A stretch of DNA of 64,000 nt from Tetracentron sinense (GCA_015143295.1 CM026554.1:32625531-32689530); one strand, 5' to 3'. Shown: positions 48,166-59,599, counted from the first letter of the stretch. Numbers and translations: made by a program. The notes: generated by a model from the sequence alone, not told the origin.

Positions 48166-48286
48166 CCACTATGCATCTGGAAGGGATTTGTGGTTTCTAC
48201 TTGGGAGATAGAGAGAAGTACAGTTGGTTTGCCTTTGGGGTTGTTGATGGAGTCTATAAATATTTTGGCGGACGAAGAGCTTAAAG

Positions 48287-48462
48287 GTTCCTCTGGATGT
48301 GTTTAGAGAAGCTAAAAGAATTTTGTCATCTGCTTAGGAGGGAGATTACCCATTGGATGATGACATGTGCTTGGCACTTTTGGCCAAGGGTTGTGTTGAG
48401 GAGGAAGCCATTATAGACCCAGACAAGTCTTCTCTAAAAGAAATGAAATCCTCACCGTAATA
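48287..48462 (+). pseudogene. Unrecognised coding-like fragment with one stop
   Basis: The frame reads VPLDVFREAKRILSSA, a TAG, EGDYPLDDDMCLALLAKG and EEEAIIDPDKSSLKEM, then a stop. Acidic, well-ordered codon text of this kind looks like part of a real protein. Upstream, another frame gives MESINILADEELKG, suggesting a frameshift between them. I do not recognise the family. There is no repeat signature around it except the MITE at 48543. Confidence 0.4.
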
Positions 48463-48542
48463 ACTGTGGTTAAAAAATTAACAAATTTTTTAACACCATG
48501 GTTAGAAAAAATATTGAAATATTTTTAATTTTTTTTTTTCTG

Positions 48543-48940
48543 AAAACCAATGATAGGTGAGTAATCCATAGGAGTTGGTGAATCGTAACCATAGTTAAGG
48601 GGTCAAAAGGGACATGTGGTGACCTCAGGGCGTAGGGGAGTTTGGTTATAACCATCGAGAATTTCATTTTTTTAAAAGTTGTATGACATTTTACTGATAA
48701 AAAAACTAAAAAAAAAAATCTCCTCAGTTGGTGACACGAGGAGGGGCATTGCGGCTCCCCTTTTCTTCCCATGTGTCCTCTTTTTAACTCTCTTTAACTA
48801 TGATAAATTTTTTTTTTTTTTGGTTAATACAGAAACTCCTCAAGGTGTTACTGTAGGCAAAGGAAAGGAAACACACCACACACCCACTATGGTAAGATTC
48901 ACTCACTCTTCAACCATCTACCATTGGTTTTTAGGAAATT
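48543..48940. mobile_element. MITE-like foldback element, about 0.4 kb
   Basis: The left end AAAACCAATGATAGGTG and the reverse complement of the right end AAAACCAATGGTAGATGG are inverted repeats. The similarity continues inward (GTGAATCGTAACCATAG against GTGAATCTTACCATAG). A second inner pair (CATAGTTAAGGGGTCAAAAGG / CATAGTTAAAGAGAGTTAAAAAG) extends the fold. I could not define a target duplication. Part of it resembles 17146-17200. Confidence 0.6.
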
Positions 48941-48974
48941 AAAATAAAATAAATTTAATTACAGTGTTAAAAAA

Positions 48975-49630
48975 ATTTAACCTGAGTTGAGTTCATGGAA
49001 GTTGAAGTGGTGGCTTTGTGAGAGTGAGGAGCAATAGTTCACTTCTAGTCTATAGAGCGAACTATTGCTCTAAAAAAATATAAGAGAAAAACAAGTACAC
49101 ATTGAACTATTTTCTAGATTCTGTTGTTATACAAGTGTTCATTCCTAGCTCAACACTTCACAGAAGCTTTTCTCTTGATTCTGTTGTTATATTCAACTTC
49201 ATCCCATCCCCATAAATTATTTTGAAGTAAAAAAGATTGTGACTTGCATTACTCAAGGCCCATAGATTGTCTTGTCCCACCAGCATAGTAAATCTTCATC
49301 ACAGAATAAAAGAAACAGGAGCACAAAATCTTGATAATGTAAAAACCCAAATAATCATCATCAATGTCTTATCCCTGTTTAATCCCAAATACAGCCCATC
49401 ATATGTCTAATGATCCTATTAAAGATTAAATTGCCAAAGTAATTCTCATCAAGTTCACAAGTTAAGTCCTCTCTTTTTCTCAAGAGCCTTGTCAATCTCA
49501 TCGAAGGCAATGACCTTGGCTTTACCTTCCTACTAGCACATGAAGAAAGAAGAAACATAATAAGTCAATATAACCGTTCACACAATCAACATATCCCAGT
49601 GATGCATTCATCTCCTACTTTATAATATAC
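48975..49630. repeat. 654-bp direct duplication, unit 1
   Basis: Adjacent direct duplicate of 49631-50288 at about 92-94% identity. It starts near AAATTTAACCTGAG. It contains the palindrome-like AGCAATAGTTC...GAACTATTGCT and an EF-Tu-like 20-codon piece at 49467-49526 (- strand). Confidence 0.85.
49467..49526 (-). pseudogene. EF-Tu-like exon fragment (copy 1)
   Basis: The - strand gives GKAKVIAFDEIDKALEKKRG. This matches the switch-I region of organellar/bacterial-type elongation factor Tu (family pattern G-K-A-x-x-x-x-F-D-E-I-D-x-A-P-E-E-x-x-R-G). Only about 20 codons survive; the following text is not EF-Tu. A short match, so moderate confidence. Confidence 0.5.
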
Positions 49631-50288
49631 AAAAATTTAACCTGAGTTCATGGCAGTTGAAGTGGCAGCTTTGTGAGAGCGAGGAGCAATAGTTCACTTC
49701 TAGTCTATAGAGCGAACTATTGCTCTAAGAAAACATAAGAGAAATATAAGTACACATTGATCTATTTTCATGATTCTGTTGTTATACAAGTGTTCATTCC
49801 TAGCCCAACACTTCACAGAAGCTTTTTTCTAGATTCTGTTGTTATATTCAACTTCATACCATCCCCAAAAATTATTTTGAAGTAAAAAAGATTGTGACTT
49901 GCATTACTCAAGGCTCTTAGATTGTCTTGTCCCACCAGCATAGCAAATCATCATCACTGAATAAAAGAAACAAGAGCACAAAATCTTGATAATGTAAGAA
50001 CTCAAATATCATCATCAATGTCTTATCTCTGTTTAATCCCAAATACAGTCCATCATATGTCTAATGATCCTATTAAAGATTAAATTGCCAAAGTAATTCC
50101 CATTAAGTTTACAAGGTAATTCCTCTCTTTTTCTCAAGAGCCTTGTCAATCTCATCAAAGGCAACGACCTTGGCTTTACCTTCCTGCTAGCACATGAAGA
50201 AAGAAGATTCATAATAAATAAATATATGCGTTCACACAATCAACATATCCCAGTAGTGCATTCATCTCCCACTTTATAATGTACAAAA
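49631..50288. repeat. 654-bp direct duplication, unit 2
   Basis: The second copy of the unit, ending near AATGTACAAAAATTTC. The EF-Tu-like piece is repeated at 50121-50180. Confidence 0.85.
50121..50180 (-). pseudogene. EF-Tu-like exon fragment (copy 2)
   Basis: The - strand gives GKAKVVAFDEIDKALEKKRG. It differs from the first copy by one conservative change (Ile to Val) and one silent change (TTC/TTT). No further EF-Tu domain is present. Confidence 0.5.
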
Positions 50289-50528
50289 ATTTCTCTCTTT
50301 AACAATCTGCAGGTCCCAAAGAAGTGAAGAACTTACACTCTAAACTCATATAAGGAAGATTCTTTTGGACATCAAAATACTTAATATCAAAGACACCATC
50401 AAAATCTGCAATGAGTAAAGTAACATGCTTAGAGGGTGCAACAAAAAACATAGATTTAAACAATAAAAATCAAAGGGATAAAGAGAGGAAAGAGATTACC
50501 ATGAATGAGAAATACTATTTCTTTTTTC

Positions 50529-51006
50529 CTTAGGCAAATGTGTGAATCATGACCTGTCATTTGGCATGTGTGACATTTTCGACCTATTCTTCTGCCACTT
50601 CCTTTCGCTCTTATAAGCTTTGGGTCTAAAATGGTAATTGATGTAAAAGATCCAACTTGGTCTCATATGCAACGTTGAGGCATTTTTGTAATATTTAGGT
50701 CATCGTTAACACTAATACCTTTATCTCCAAGACTACTAACTCCTTCATTGAAAACTTCAAGTGTTTCTTCTTTGTTAATTTTCTCACCTTCAAGAATGAT
50801 ATTTTTTTATAGCCTCCTCCATCATATCATGAGCATGTTCATACATTGCCCCTATCATTGCAAATTTATTTGCCCAATACATGAGGTTATTGTATCTCAT
50901 AGAAATTGTATTTTTTGGTTTATATTGCATTTCGACACCGTGGATATCATGCATAACCCCAGTTTTTGCATCTTTAGTCCATCTCTTCATAATATAACGC
51001 ACTGGT
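50529..51006 (-). pseudogene. FAR1-related sequence (MULE-derived) C-terminal remnant
   Basis: The - strand reads PVRYIMKRWTKDAKTG and RYNNLMYWANKFAMIG, then after a break LDPKLIRAKGSGRR and CHTCQMTGHDSHIC. These match the C-terminal part of FAR1/FRS proteins: the end of the SWIM region, the helical segment and the final zinc-knuckle-like C-x2-C-x4-H-x4-C. These proteins derive from MULE transposases. The frame is interrupted by stops. It is cut on its 5' side at 51007 by a long LTR. The transposase core is not in the window. Confidence 0.7.
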
Positions 51007-51777
51007 TGTAGAGCTCCGGAATTTAGGTTCACTGCTCATGTGAATAGTGTGTGAATAGTGCCTTCAAGGCCTAAAGCCTTAATGAAATTGTGGGTTCATG
51101 TTTTTTATGGAATGAGGTTTTGAATGAATCAAAATATGTATAGAAAGTGTTTTTAGGGGTTAGGGATAAATGAAAAATGAGAGTATAACATACTCCAAGT
51201 GTCAAAGAAAGGGATGCCTAAACATACCCTCAACTTTAAAGAGCTCTAGAATTCTCTCCATTGATCGGAATTGAGTGATTCTTGAATTTTTGGAAAGGTA
51301 TTAAAACTCTCTTCAAGGTTCATGGCTATCGCTTTTTTAGATTTTGAGTCGAGGCTGGGTCAAACGTCAGATTTCCGGAAACGAGTCTGCTGAAAATCTG
51401 TGCTGCTGAAACCTATTTTCATACTAGTCATCTTTAAGGGCAATTTGGTCCATGAATAAAGAATTTAGAAATTTTTCAAAACATGAAAATTGTTCCCCTT
51501 TGAAAGACGAATCCAACGTAAGTTGAATTGTCAAAATCAGATAAGCGAGTCAAAAGTTATGCTCGAAATACCAAAGCAAGAAAAACTCAAGCCTGTCACA
51601 GTATCACTAGTCGATGAGTGAGCTTCACTAGTTGACGAGTGAGCGTCACTCGTCGACGAGTCAGCCCCGAAAATGCCAAAAACGACCCTGTAACAGCCCA
51701 GAACTCTTCCACCGACCTTGGAAGATATTTTGGGATATTTTTCTAAGATATTTTGGGATTTTTGGCAACCTTTAGGC

Positions 51778-51786
51778 TATAAATAA
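51778..51786 (+). promoter_or_regulatory. TATA box of long-LTR copy f
   Basis: CTATAAATA, followed about 50 bp later by a GA-rich leader-like stretch. Its place in the LTR matches the TATA motifs of copies a and b. Confidence 0.55.
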
Positions 51787-52659
51787 GGTCTGAATTTCGT
51801 GTATAAAGGTTACCAAACCCTTGAATGTAATTGAGAGAGAGATTGAAGGAGAAGAAGAAGAGAAACTTTGTTCCTTTCCAACTGTTCTTCCCCAAGCTCA
51901 TGTGAGGTTCCAACCTTGTCAAGCTTCCTTCCTTTAGAGTTCTCAAGCTCACAAATCATCACTAAGGTGATTTCAAAGCTTGAAATTTCTCCAAAGAAAT
52001 TCTGTGCGTGTTCTTGAAGAAGGGGGTTTTCAAACCCAGATTTTCCAAAGCTTCAACCAAGCTTTCCTCAAGCTTGATTTAGTTCACAGAAGTGTAAAAA
52101 CTTCATTTTTAAGGTAGATACACTCTACTAGATTTTATGCCATAACCCATATTGTAAAATTAAGATAAAAATTGTTATTTGTGATGTGAGTTAACTTGTG
52201 ATGCCTCTATGCCTTAACCCAAAGCATGAAAAACATGGATTCCTACTACTTAGTAATTATGTAATGATTCAGCTGAGAAAAGCATGATTAAAAGACTGAG
52301 TTTTATGGAAAACCAAGAAGAAAACCTATGTGCTTTGACAAAAACTATAGGAAATCCTACTAGTCATGATATGATGATTCTACGGTCAACACCAACTGAA
52401 TGAAGTGATTATATGACAAATTCAAGCATGTGCCATGTGTAAGTAATTATGTGATTTAGATTAAATAAAGTAGAAAAGCATATGTTATACGATCAAGTGT
52501 TTCCAATTGCCTATCATGTTCACTCACCATTGTATATAAACACCGTATATGCATGATCAAGCTTCTGTATATGTACATGTATTGTAAAAGCAAGTAAAAG
52601 ATGAAAAGTAAAGCAATTGTAAAGAAAGCAAAGCAAAAGATGACACGCAAACAATTGTA

Positions 52660-53035
52660 TTGAAAGGATGATAGTAGGCTCTTACCACAAGCAGGGTGAG
52701 CATTATCATCTGATTCCAAGTAAAACCATGAACAAGCATATGTATTGGAAGGAGAATAGTAGGCTCTTACCACAAGCAGGGTGAGCATTATTCTCTGATT
52801 CCAAGTAAAAGTAATTGTATTGGAAGGAAGATAGTGAGCTCTCACCACAAGCAGGGTGAGCATTATCTTCTGATTCCAAGTAAAAGCATTTGTATTGGAA
52901 GGATGATAGTGGGCTCTCACCACAAGCAGAGTGAGCATTATCATCTGATTCCAAGTAAAAGTATATGTATTGGAAGGATGACAGTGGGCTCTTACCACAA
53001 GCAGGATAAGCATTGTCATCTGATTCCAAATGACA
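52660..53035. repeat. 75-84 bp minisatellite, 5 units
   Basis: CCACAAGCAGGGTGAGCATTAT recurs at about 52686, 52770, 52846, 52919 and 52995, joined by TCTGATTCCAAGTAAAA and GTATTGGAAGGATGATAGT. It gives a long but meaningless open frame on the - strand. Confidence 0.92.
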
Positions 53036-53234
53036 AGCCATGTGTAAAGCAAGTGAAATGATAAGAAAACAAAAGTACGGTATAAGAAAAGAAGCGAAAG
53101 AAGTATATGTACAGTATTATGCATAGTGTAAGTAAGAAAAAGGGATTTCCGTGATTGTTTACAGTATTTGCATGTGTATATGATGAAATGTCATATGAAA
53201 GCATGTTATGTTATAGCATTATTATCTAATGGTT

Positions 53235-53405
53235 TGTAGACGCTGAGTATTCCATGCTCAGCCGAAGTTGTTATCTTTGGCAGGTTTTGATGAGCGCGCT
53301 CCTGAACCTTGGATAGAAGAGGAGTACTATGATCTAGAGCCTACCATGGATCATCCTCGTGAAGATAGAGTACTGGATAGGAGGCCTTATTCAGATTATT
53401 GGTGA
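53235..53405 (+). other. LTR stem-loop and short acidic coding-like segment (copy f)
   Basis: Stem GCTGAGTATTCCATGCTCAGC, then TTATCTTTGGCAG, then FDERAPEPWIEEEYYDLEP, further codons with HPRED and PYSDYW, and a TGA. This is the longest uninterrupted version of the segment in the window. Confidence 0.45.
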
Positions 53406-53650
53406 GAGAGAGAACATGTATATTTTGATAGGGGGCATATCCACTTTACACTTATATGTTTTGTATATGTTATGACGGACAGGACTTAGAATACATATGG
53501 TTTTATATGCTTAAAAAAGTTTTATGCTTCCGCTATTATGTGCCTTGTGTATTTCACAGATTGGTAAGTACGCCTTATATGTCATCACAGGATGGTATGA
53601 CACGGCGGTCACGAGCCAAAGTATCCCTAACGCCTTATATGTCATCACAG

Positions 53651-54032
53651 TGGTTGACCGGTTGATCTATGTTCTGCCTATTTTTGCTGATTTTCCTCAT
53701 TGTTTTCTACTTCGGTGTTTTGGCCATATCTTTTGACTCATTTGTCGGATATTGATGATTCAATTTACGTTGGATTCGTCTTTCGAAGGGGAACATTCCT
53801 AGCATTTTAGAATTTCCAATTTCAGCTTTATTTATAGACTAAATTGTCCCCAAAGTTGAATGATCCGCCAAAGGAGTTCAACAAACCGGATTTTAATATA
53901 TCTGACTTAGGAATCCTACTTCTTAACACTTAAGTTCTTTAAAACTTCTCATTTCATAGAAATTGGAGATTACAGAGGCATAAAGTCTTGGCACAAGTTC
54001 CAACACATGTACAAAAGTTCCGGGGTTCTACA
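53651..54032 (-). mobile_element. Inverted fragment of a long LTR
   Basis: TTTTGGCCATATCTTTTGACTC, ATTCAATTTACGTTGGATTCG and the end GGGGTTCTACA parallel the right end of copy d (42815-43007). It is therefore a terminal piece of a related LTR, in the opposite orientation to copy f next to it. Confidence 0.6.
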
Positions 54033-54268
54033 GATCGCCGGCGCTGATCCCCCTTTTTTTTTTTTAAAGTCTTTTGCTACTTTTTGTTTTTCTTTTATTT
54101 AATGCAATTTATCTCCATAAATTCGTAATTGAGTGAATTAAATGAGTTTTATAACTCAAGATTTTTAATACATTAATCTCCCTAGGATTTACGTATAATT
54201 TTAAGTACATTTATTTAGAAAATTAACTCATAAAATTATGAAAACCAGTGAATTTAATGCGGGTCATT
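54033..54268 (-). mobile_element. LTR-like fragment abutting the gypsy pol
   Basis: Read on the - strand it starts TGTAATGACCCGCATTAAATTC right after the pol end, with a form common to plant Ty3/gypsy LTRs. After about 235 bp it ends in a poly-T/GC patch. It does not resemble the sequence at 61240-61641. It is either the 3' LTR start of this element or a separate insertion. Confidence 0.45.
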
Positions 54269-57118
54269 ACATAAAGGCTTCTTTATTACTCTCTTCCCAA
54301 GGCTTTGATCCAGTACATCATCGTAGTATTGTTCTTTGCTTGATTCACCATTGGATGGTCCGCCATCAGACTCCCCGGGTTCGAAAGGACTTGTCCTCGA
54401 GTCAAGATCTTTGACGACTGCATCATCATGATAAGGCTGCAAATCCGCAACGTTAAATGTAGCTGACACCCCCATACTCCCTGGAAGGTCAATTTTTTAA
54501 GCATTCTCACCAATGCACTTCAAGATATGGAATGGACCATCAGCTCGATCTTGTAATTTACCATGCTTGCCTTTCGGGAATCTTTCTTTTCGTAAATTAA
54601 TCCAAACCAAATCCCCTTCCTTGAACTCAACATGCTTGCGATGTTTGTCGGCCTCTATCTTGTACTTCTTATTACTTTCCTCCAAATTCCTTCGAACTTG
54701 TGCATGCAAATCTTTGATGTGATCAGCCATATCATCCGTAACTCCACTTAACCGGTTGGTAATTGGCAAAGGAACAAGGTCCAGCGGACTACTAGGAATC
54801 CAACTATAAAATATCTCGAATGGTCACTTTCCAATCGACCTATTCTTTGATCGATTATATGCAAATTCAGCTTGTGATAAAGTAAAATCTCATTGCCGTT
54901 TGTTTTTCCCCACCAAGCTTCTTAATAAATTTCTAAGGGATCGATTAACCACCTCAGTTCGGCCATCCGTTTGTGGATGTTGAGAGTTACTAAATTGAAG
55001 AAAAGTTCCCATCTTTCTCCATAAAGTCCTCCAAAAATGTCTAACAAACTTTGAATCATGATCCGAAGTAATGGTCTTAGAAACCCCATGAAGGTTGACA
55101 ATCTCCTTGAAATACAATTCCACTACGTGAGATGCATCCAACGTCTTGTTACAAGCATTAAAATGTGTCATCTTTGAAAACCTGTCCACCACAACCAGAA
55201 TGGAATCTGTACCCCTTTTTTTTTTAGGAAGTCCCAAAATAAAGTCCATAGATATATCTTCTCAAGGTGCTTCAGGAACCGGTAATGAAATGTAAAGACC
55301 CACATTTTTTGAACATCCTTTGGCCAATGACAAATCTTACAATTGTTCACGTACCTCACAACATCGCTTCGCATCTTTGGCCAATAACAACTTTCTTCTA
55401 GTAGGCCCAATGTCTTATCATGACCAAAGTGGCCACCAAGACCGCCACCATGTAATTTAGCTATAATTGCTTCACGTAATGAACATGCCGAAATGCATAG
55501 GCGGCTGCCCTGAAATAAGAAACCATCCTGCACAAGAAAAATAGCATACAAGCCATTTTGACAATTAGCCTATATCTTTTCAAAATCAGGATCATTAGCA
55601 TATTGCTCCTTCAAGATGTCGAACAAGATCACCTTGATTTGCATAGTACTCAATAAAGTATTTCTCCTGCTTAATGCATCATCAACTTTGTTTTGACTAC
55701 CTGCCTTGTGCCTAATGACAAAAGAGAACTCTTGAAGATATGCCACCCATTTTGCATCACGAGCATTTAACTTGTGTTGCCCATTGATGTACTTCAATGC
55801 CTCATGATCAGTAAATAAAAGAAACTCCCTTTGGATCAAATAATGACCCCAATGTCGCAAAGCTTGAATAATGGCATAAAATTCAGCATCATAGGTAGAG
55901 TACCATCGTTTAGCATTATTTAGCTTCTCACTAAAAAAAGCAATTGGTCTCCCTTCTTGTCTCAAAATAGCACCTATGCCCAAATGGGAAGCATTACAAT
56001 CAATGGCAAAAACTTTCTCAAAGTCGGGAAGGGCTAATACCAATGCTTCGGTCATCTTTTGTTTCACAAACCGAAAACCCTCATCGGCCTCTTCAGTCCA
56101 CTTAAACACACTCCCCTTCAAACAATCTGTGATTGGTGCAATAAGAGAACTAAAATTGTGAACAAATCTTCTATAGAATGATGCTAAACCATGAAAACTC
56201 CTCACTTCATGAATACTCTTGGGAATAGGCCAATTTAGAATAGCTTCAACCTTACTTGGATCTACCTTGATTCCATCAGCCGAAACAATATACCCCAAAA
56301 ATATCAAGCTATCGGTCATGAAGTCACACTTTTTCAAATTTGCATAGAGCTTTTGTTTTCGTAGCACATGCAAAACCTGTTTAAGATGCTGAACATGTTG
56401 ATTCACATCCCTGCTATACACCAAAATATCATAAAAATATACCTCAAGAAATTTACCAAAGAATGGTCGGAAAACTTGGTTCATCAAACGCATAAAAGTA
56501 CTTGGGGCATTTGATAAGCCAAATGGCATAACCAACCACTCGTATAACCTGTCTTTTGTCTTGAATGCTATTTTCCATTCATCTCTGGGCTTGATTCTAA
56601 TTTGGTGATAACCACTTCTTAGATCAATTTTGGAAAAAAATTTAGAGTCACTTAACATATCTAACATGTCATCCAAACGAGGAATTGGAAAGCGGTACCT
56701 CACTATAATCTTGTTCACCACCCTATTATCCACACACATATGCCATCTTTCTTTGGTGTCAAAAGTGTCGGAACCGCACAAGGACTCATACTTTCCCGTA
56801 TCAGTCCCTTGTCAATCAATTCCATAACTTGTTTTGGCAATTCTTGATGCTCATTAGGACTCATTCGGTAGGCTGCCATGTTGGGTAAACTTGACCCCAA
56901 AATGAGGTCAATTTGATGTTAGATATCTCTCATTGGCGGCAATCAAGCCGGTAATTCATTGGGGATAACATCAAAATATTCCTTCATTAAGGGTTCAAGC
57001 CTAGGTCGAATTGGCCTACCGGTGTTTTGTTCTTTAACAACCAACACATACATATTCTCATCTTTTGCTTCATCTAAAAATTCAGCCATAGTAAGGAAAT
57101 TAGTCCCTCCCCCTTAAT
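54254..57118 (-). pseudogene. Ty3/gypsy pol (RT, RNase H, integrase), defective
   Basis: - strand pieces: the RT start ([21 protein letters not shown], 56715-56900, frameshifted to 55570-56781), RT motifs [12 protein letters not shown] and [14 protein letters not shown], RNase H ([25 protein letters not shown]), the integrase zinc finger (HGGGLGGHFGHDKT...NNCKICH, 55168-55551), the integrase core ([29 protein letters not shown], 54890-55249) and its C-terminal part (54497-54769, 54254-54475). The catalytic RT motif reads YFYD, where Ty3/gypsy enzymes have YFDD, so the first catalytic Asp is lost. Frameshifts lie near 56760 and between the integrase parts. The order RT-RH-INT marks Ty3/gypsy. 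I see no chromodomain. Confidence 0.9.
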
Positions 57119-57123
57119 GGGCT

Positions 57124-59599
57124 TGTTGGGTCCCGTAAATGAGAGGAAGAAGAAGATGATGGAAGAGGAATGCCGTGAGGCTGGTGATCGTCAGAATGAA
57201 GGTTTTCTCCACGACCTTGCATTGGGGTATTGCATAACCATACCAAGATCAGTATAGATCTGGTCCATATATAATAGACCCATTCATAACGGTCGGATGT
57301 CCCTATTCATTCTGGAGAAATTCCCCTTCATCAATGTGATGACAGTTATAAGAAGGAGCATTCAAGTGGAACGTTACTTTGGCTCTAAGACCATAATGTT
57401 TCCTACATCTCCCACTTGGCCATAAGAGCCAAATATCTCCCACTTGGCTATGTGGGGATTACATATCATAAAATTCTTCTCAATTGAAGAAGTTAACCAT
57501 TATGAATATGTCAAGCCATGAGGTTCTCACAGCATGTTGTATATGCCATTCATGCTACAATCATAATGAGGTTTTCCTGATGTACACGGATATACCCCTC
57601 ATGCTACAGTCATGAGGTTTTCCCAATGTACACAGATATGTCTGTCATGCTCCAATCATGAGGTTTTCCCAATGTACACGGATATGTCCTTCATGTTATA
57701 ATCATGAGGTTTTCCCAATGTACATGGATATACCCTACATGACAAAGTCTAAAGTTCAGATAATAGTCAAATATACTTATGTATCTCATAAGATTTATTC
57801 CTACTAATCAATGGATGTACCATTGTGATCATACACACCTTCATGAGATTTTACATACTTTCTGCGGTTATCCACTCACGACAAAATAATAAGGTGTCAA
57901 ATAAATATACAGATATACAAATATATATCATATGTCATAAGGTTTTACACACATTTATCAGTGGATTTCCCATTGTGAACATATACATAATCATGAAGTT
58001 TTACATGTCTTTGCAGTTGTGTCTCTCATGATAAGTGCCTTTGAATTCACCGACTTAGGCGTCCCTAAGTTCTATAAAGCCAATAAACTTTAAAATAATT
58101 CTGAACTTTATCCTTATCAAGGAATTTCTTAATTATATCAGTTTAATGTAAATAATTTACATTTACATCAACAAGATCTTAAATGTAATTTACATATATG
58201 CCTCTAGAGCTATTAACTCTATTTAAAATCCAGTCTCATAGCAATTTGATGATTATCACAAAACAAGTGAATTAGCCCACCGATTTTATCAATCTTCATA
58301 TTTTCTATGAAGTGTTTTATCCAGACGGTATTAAGATGAGACAATATTAATGCTATAATAAAGTTTTAAATAAGTACATAGGCATTACATATTTGTTTCT
58401 TACTTTACTAAGAAATAACAACTCCTCCAAAGAGGAAAAACAAAACTTGAGGTGGATTTTCATCATCCTTATCCCCAACAAAAGTAGCATCCGTATATCC
58501 ATGAATTTTAAGTTCAGCAGTTTGAAATACAGTTTAAGATGTTTTCCTATTAATAACAACACAGGATCCCTTGTACCACTTGTCAATAAAGCATCACAAT
58601 TCATATACATCATGCTTTCATAATTTTGACAAGCCCTAAAGTTTTCTCAACGAAATACATGTAATTTACCATCACATATACCTTTTCAATATATGACTAT
58701 TATTATTTTATATTATAGGTTTCATCCTATATCTCAACATGAGATTATTATCATATATATTCCTCCATCAAGTTTATCATATTTGAATTCAATAGTCACA
58801 ATGATTTAATCCTAAAGTTCTACATTATATGCTCCCACTATTCTATACATGCTTATGTTGAGAGTTTATTAGCTTATAAGCTAATCTTACCTATTAATTA
58901 TCAAATAACATGGATTTAAAGCTAAGATTGTTAGCCTTTTTAACCAATCTCATTAACTATGTTATTTGTACACTCTATTTTCATACTTGTGTCCAACACC
59001 TTATTTCAAGTGTACTCTATCTAGTCATAAAAAATCATATATGACTAACATAGCATGCAATATATATAGCAAAATTAATTAAAAAATAATGTAAAGAGTT
59101 TGGGTTTCAGAAATCTGACCATTTTTCATAGCGTTACCGTAGCATATATGCACGAATTGCAACCCATTCTTTACTTTGTTCTCCACGTCTCCAAAGCATG
59201 CCGGTTCAAACAGATCTCAAATATTTGATGTATAACGAATCACAAAAATTGTGTTGACAACACACATTTTTGTGTGTATTTTTTTACACCAAATCCATTT
59301 TCTTAGATAAAACTCAAGCACAAATCTCCGTTTTTGTAGTTACTTGAATCAGCTTAGCTCGGCTCTAACTTGACTCAATAGCTTAGCTCAAGTAAATTGG
59401 CTTGGCTTTGTAAAAGGACAAAAACTAAAGGTATACTAGTGGTAGCGGTAGCAACTGGTCCATATATAGACCCATTCATAATGGTCAGATGTCTCTATTC
59501 ATTCCGGAGAAACGCCCCTCCATCAATGTGGTGATAGTTACAAGAAGGAGCACTGAAGTGGAACGTTACTTTGGCTCTATGGCCATAATGTTTCCTACA
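57124..59599 (-). mobile_element. Decayed copia element inserted in gypsy pol, TSD GGGCT
   Basis: It starts TGTTGGGTCCCG, ends TTTCCTACA, and is flanked by GGGCT at 57119-57123 and 59600-59604. The left LTR is 57124-57407. The right LTR is partial (about 59456-59599). Next to the left LTR, on the - strand, is the polypurine tract AAGTGGGAGA, so the element points to the - strand. Of its genes I can see only a copia RNase H remnant (58430-58540, IHGYTDATFVGDKDDE). A four-unit tandem repeat of about 57 bp lies at 57530-57740. Most of gag-pol is deleted. Confidence 0.85.
57530..57740. repeat. About 57-bp tandem repeat, 4 units
   Basis: CATGAGGTTTTCCCAATGTACACGGATAT with short variable joints, four times, inside the nested copia element. 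Confidence 0.85.

Larger units (their letters stand above)
51007..53650 (+). mobile_element. Long-LTR family copy f, + orientation
   Basis: It begins TGTAGAGCTCCGGAA, matching the reverse complement of the end of copy d (TGTAGAGCCCC). The order of landmarks agrees with copy d read on the - strand: a GAATTGTCAAAATC...GAGTCAAAAG block (about 51519-51553), TATA CTATAAATA (51778-51786), a minisatellite (52660-53035), then the stem-loop and acidic segment (53235-53405). It has inserted into the FAR1-related remnant. The right end is not sharply defined, because a fragment of the same family in opposite orientation follows. Confidence 0.65.

Noticed and set aside
52456..53124. 222-codon open frame on the - strand
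   Set aside because: It runs across the five-unit minisatellite of long-LTR copy f and has the same repeat in each unit; no protein family.
51689..54032. Possible separate solo LTR (TGTAACAGCCC ... GGGGTTCTACA)
   Set aside because: The flanks (GACCC / GATCG) do not match, and the order of landmarks fits a single LTR starting at 51007 plus an inverted fragment from about 53650.
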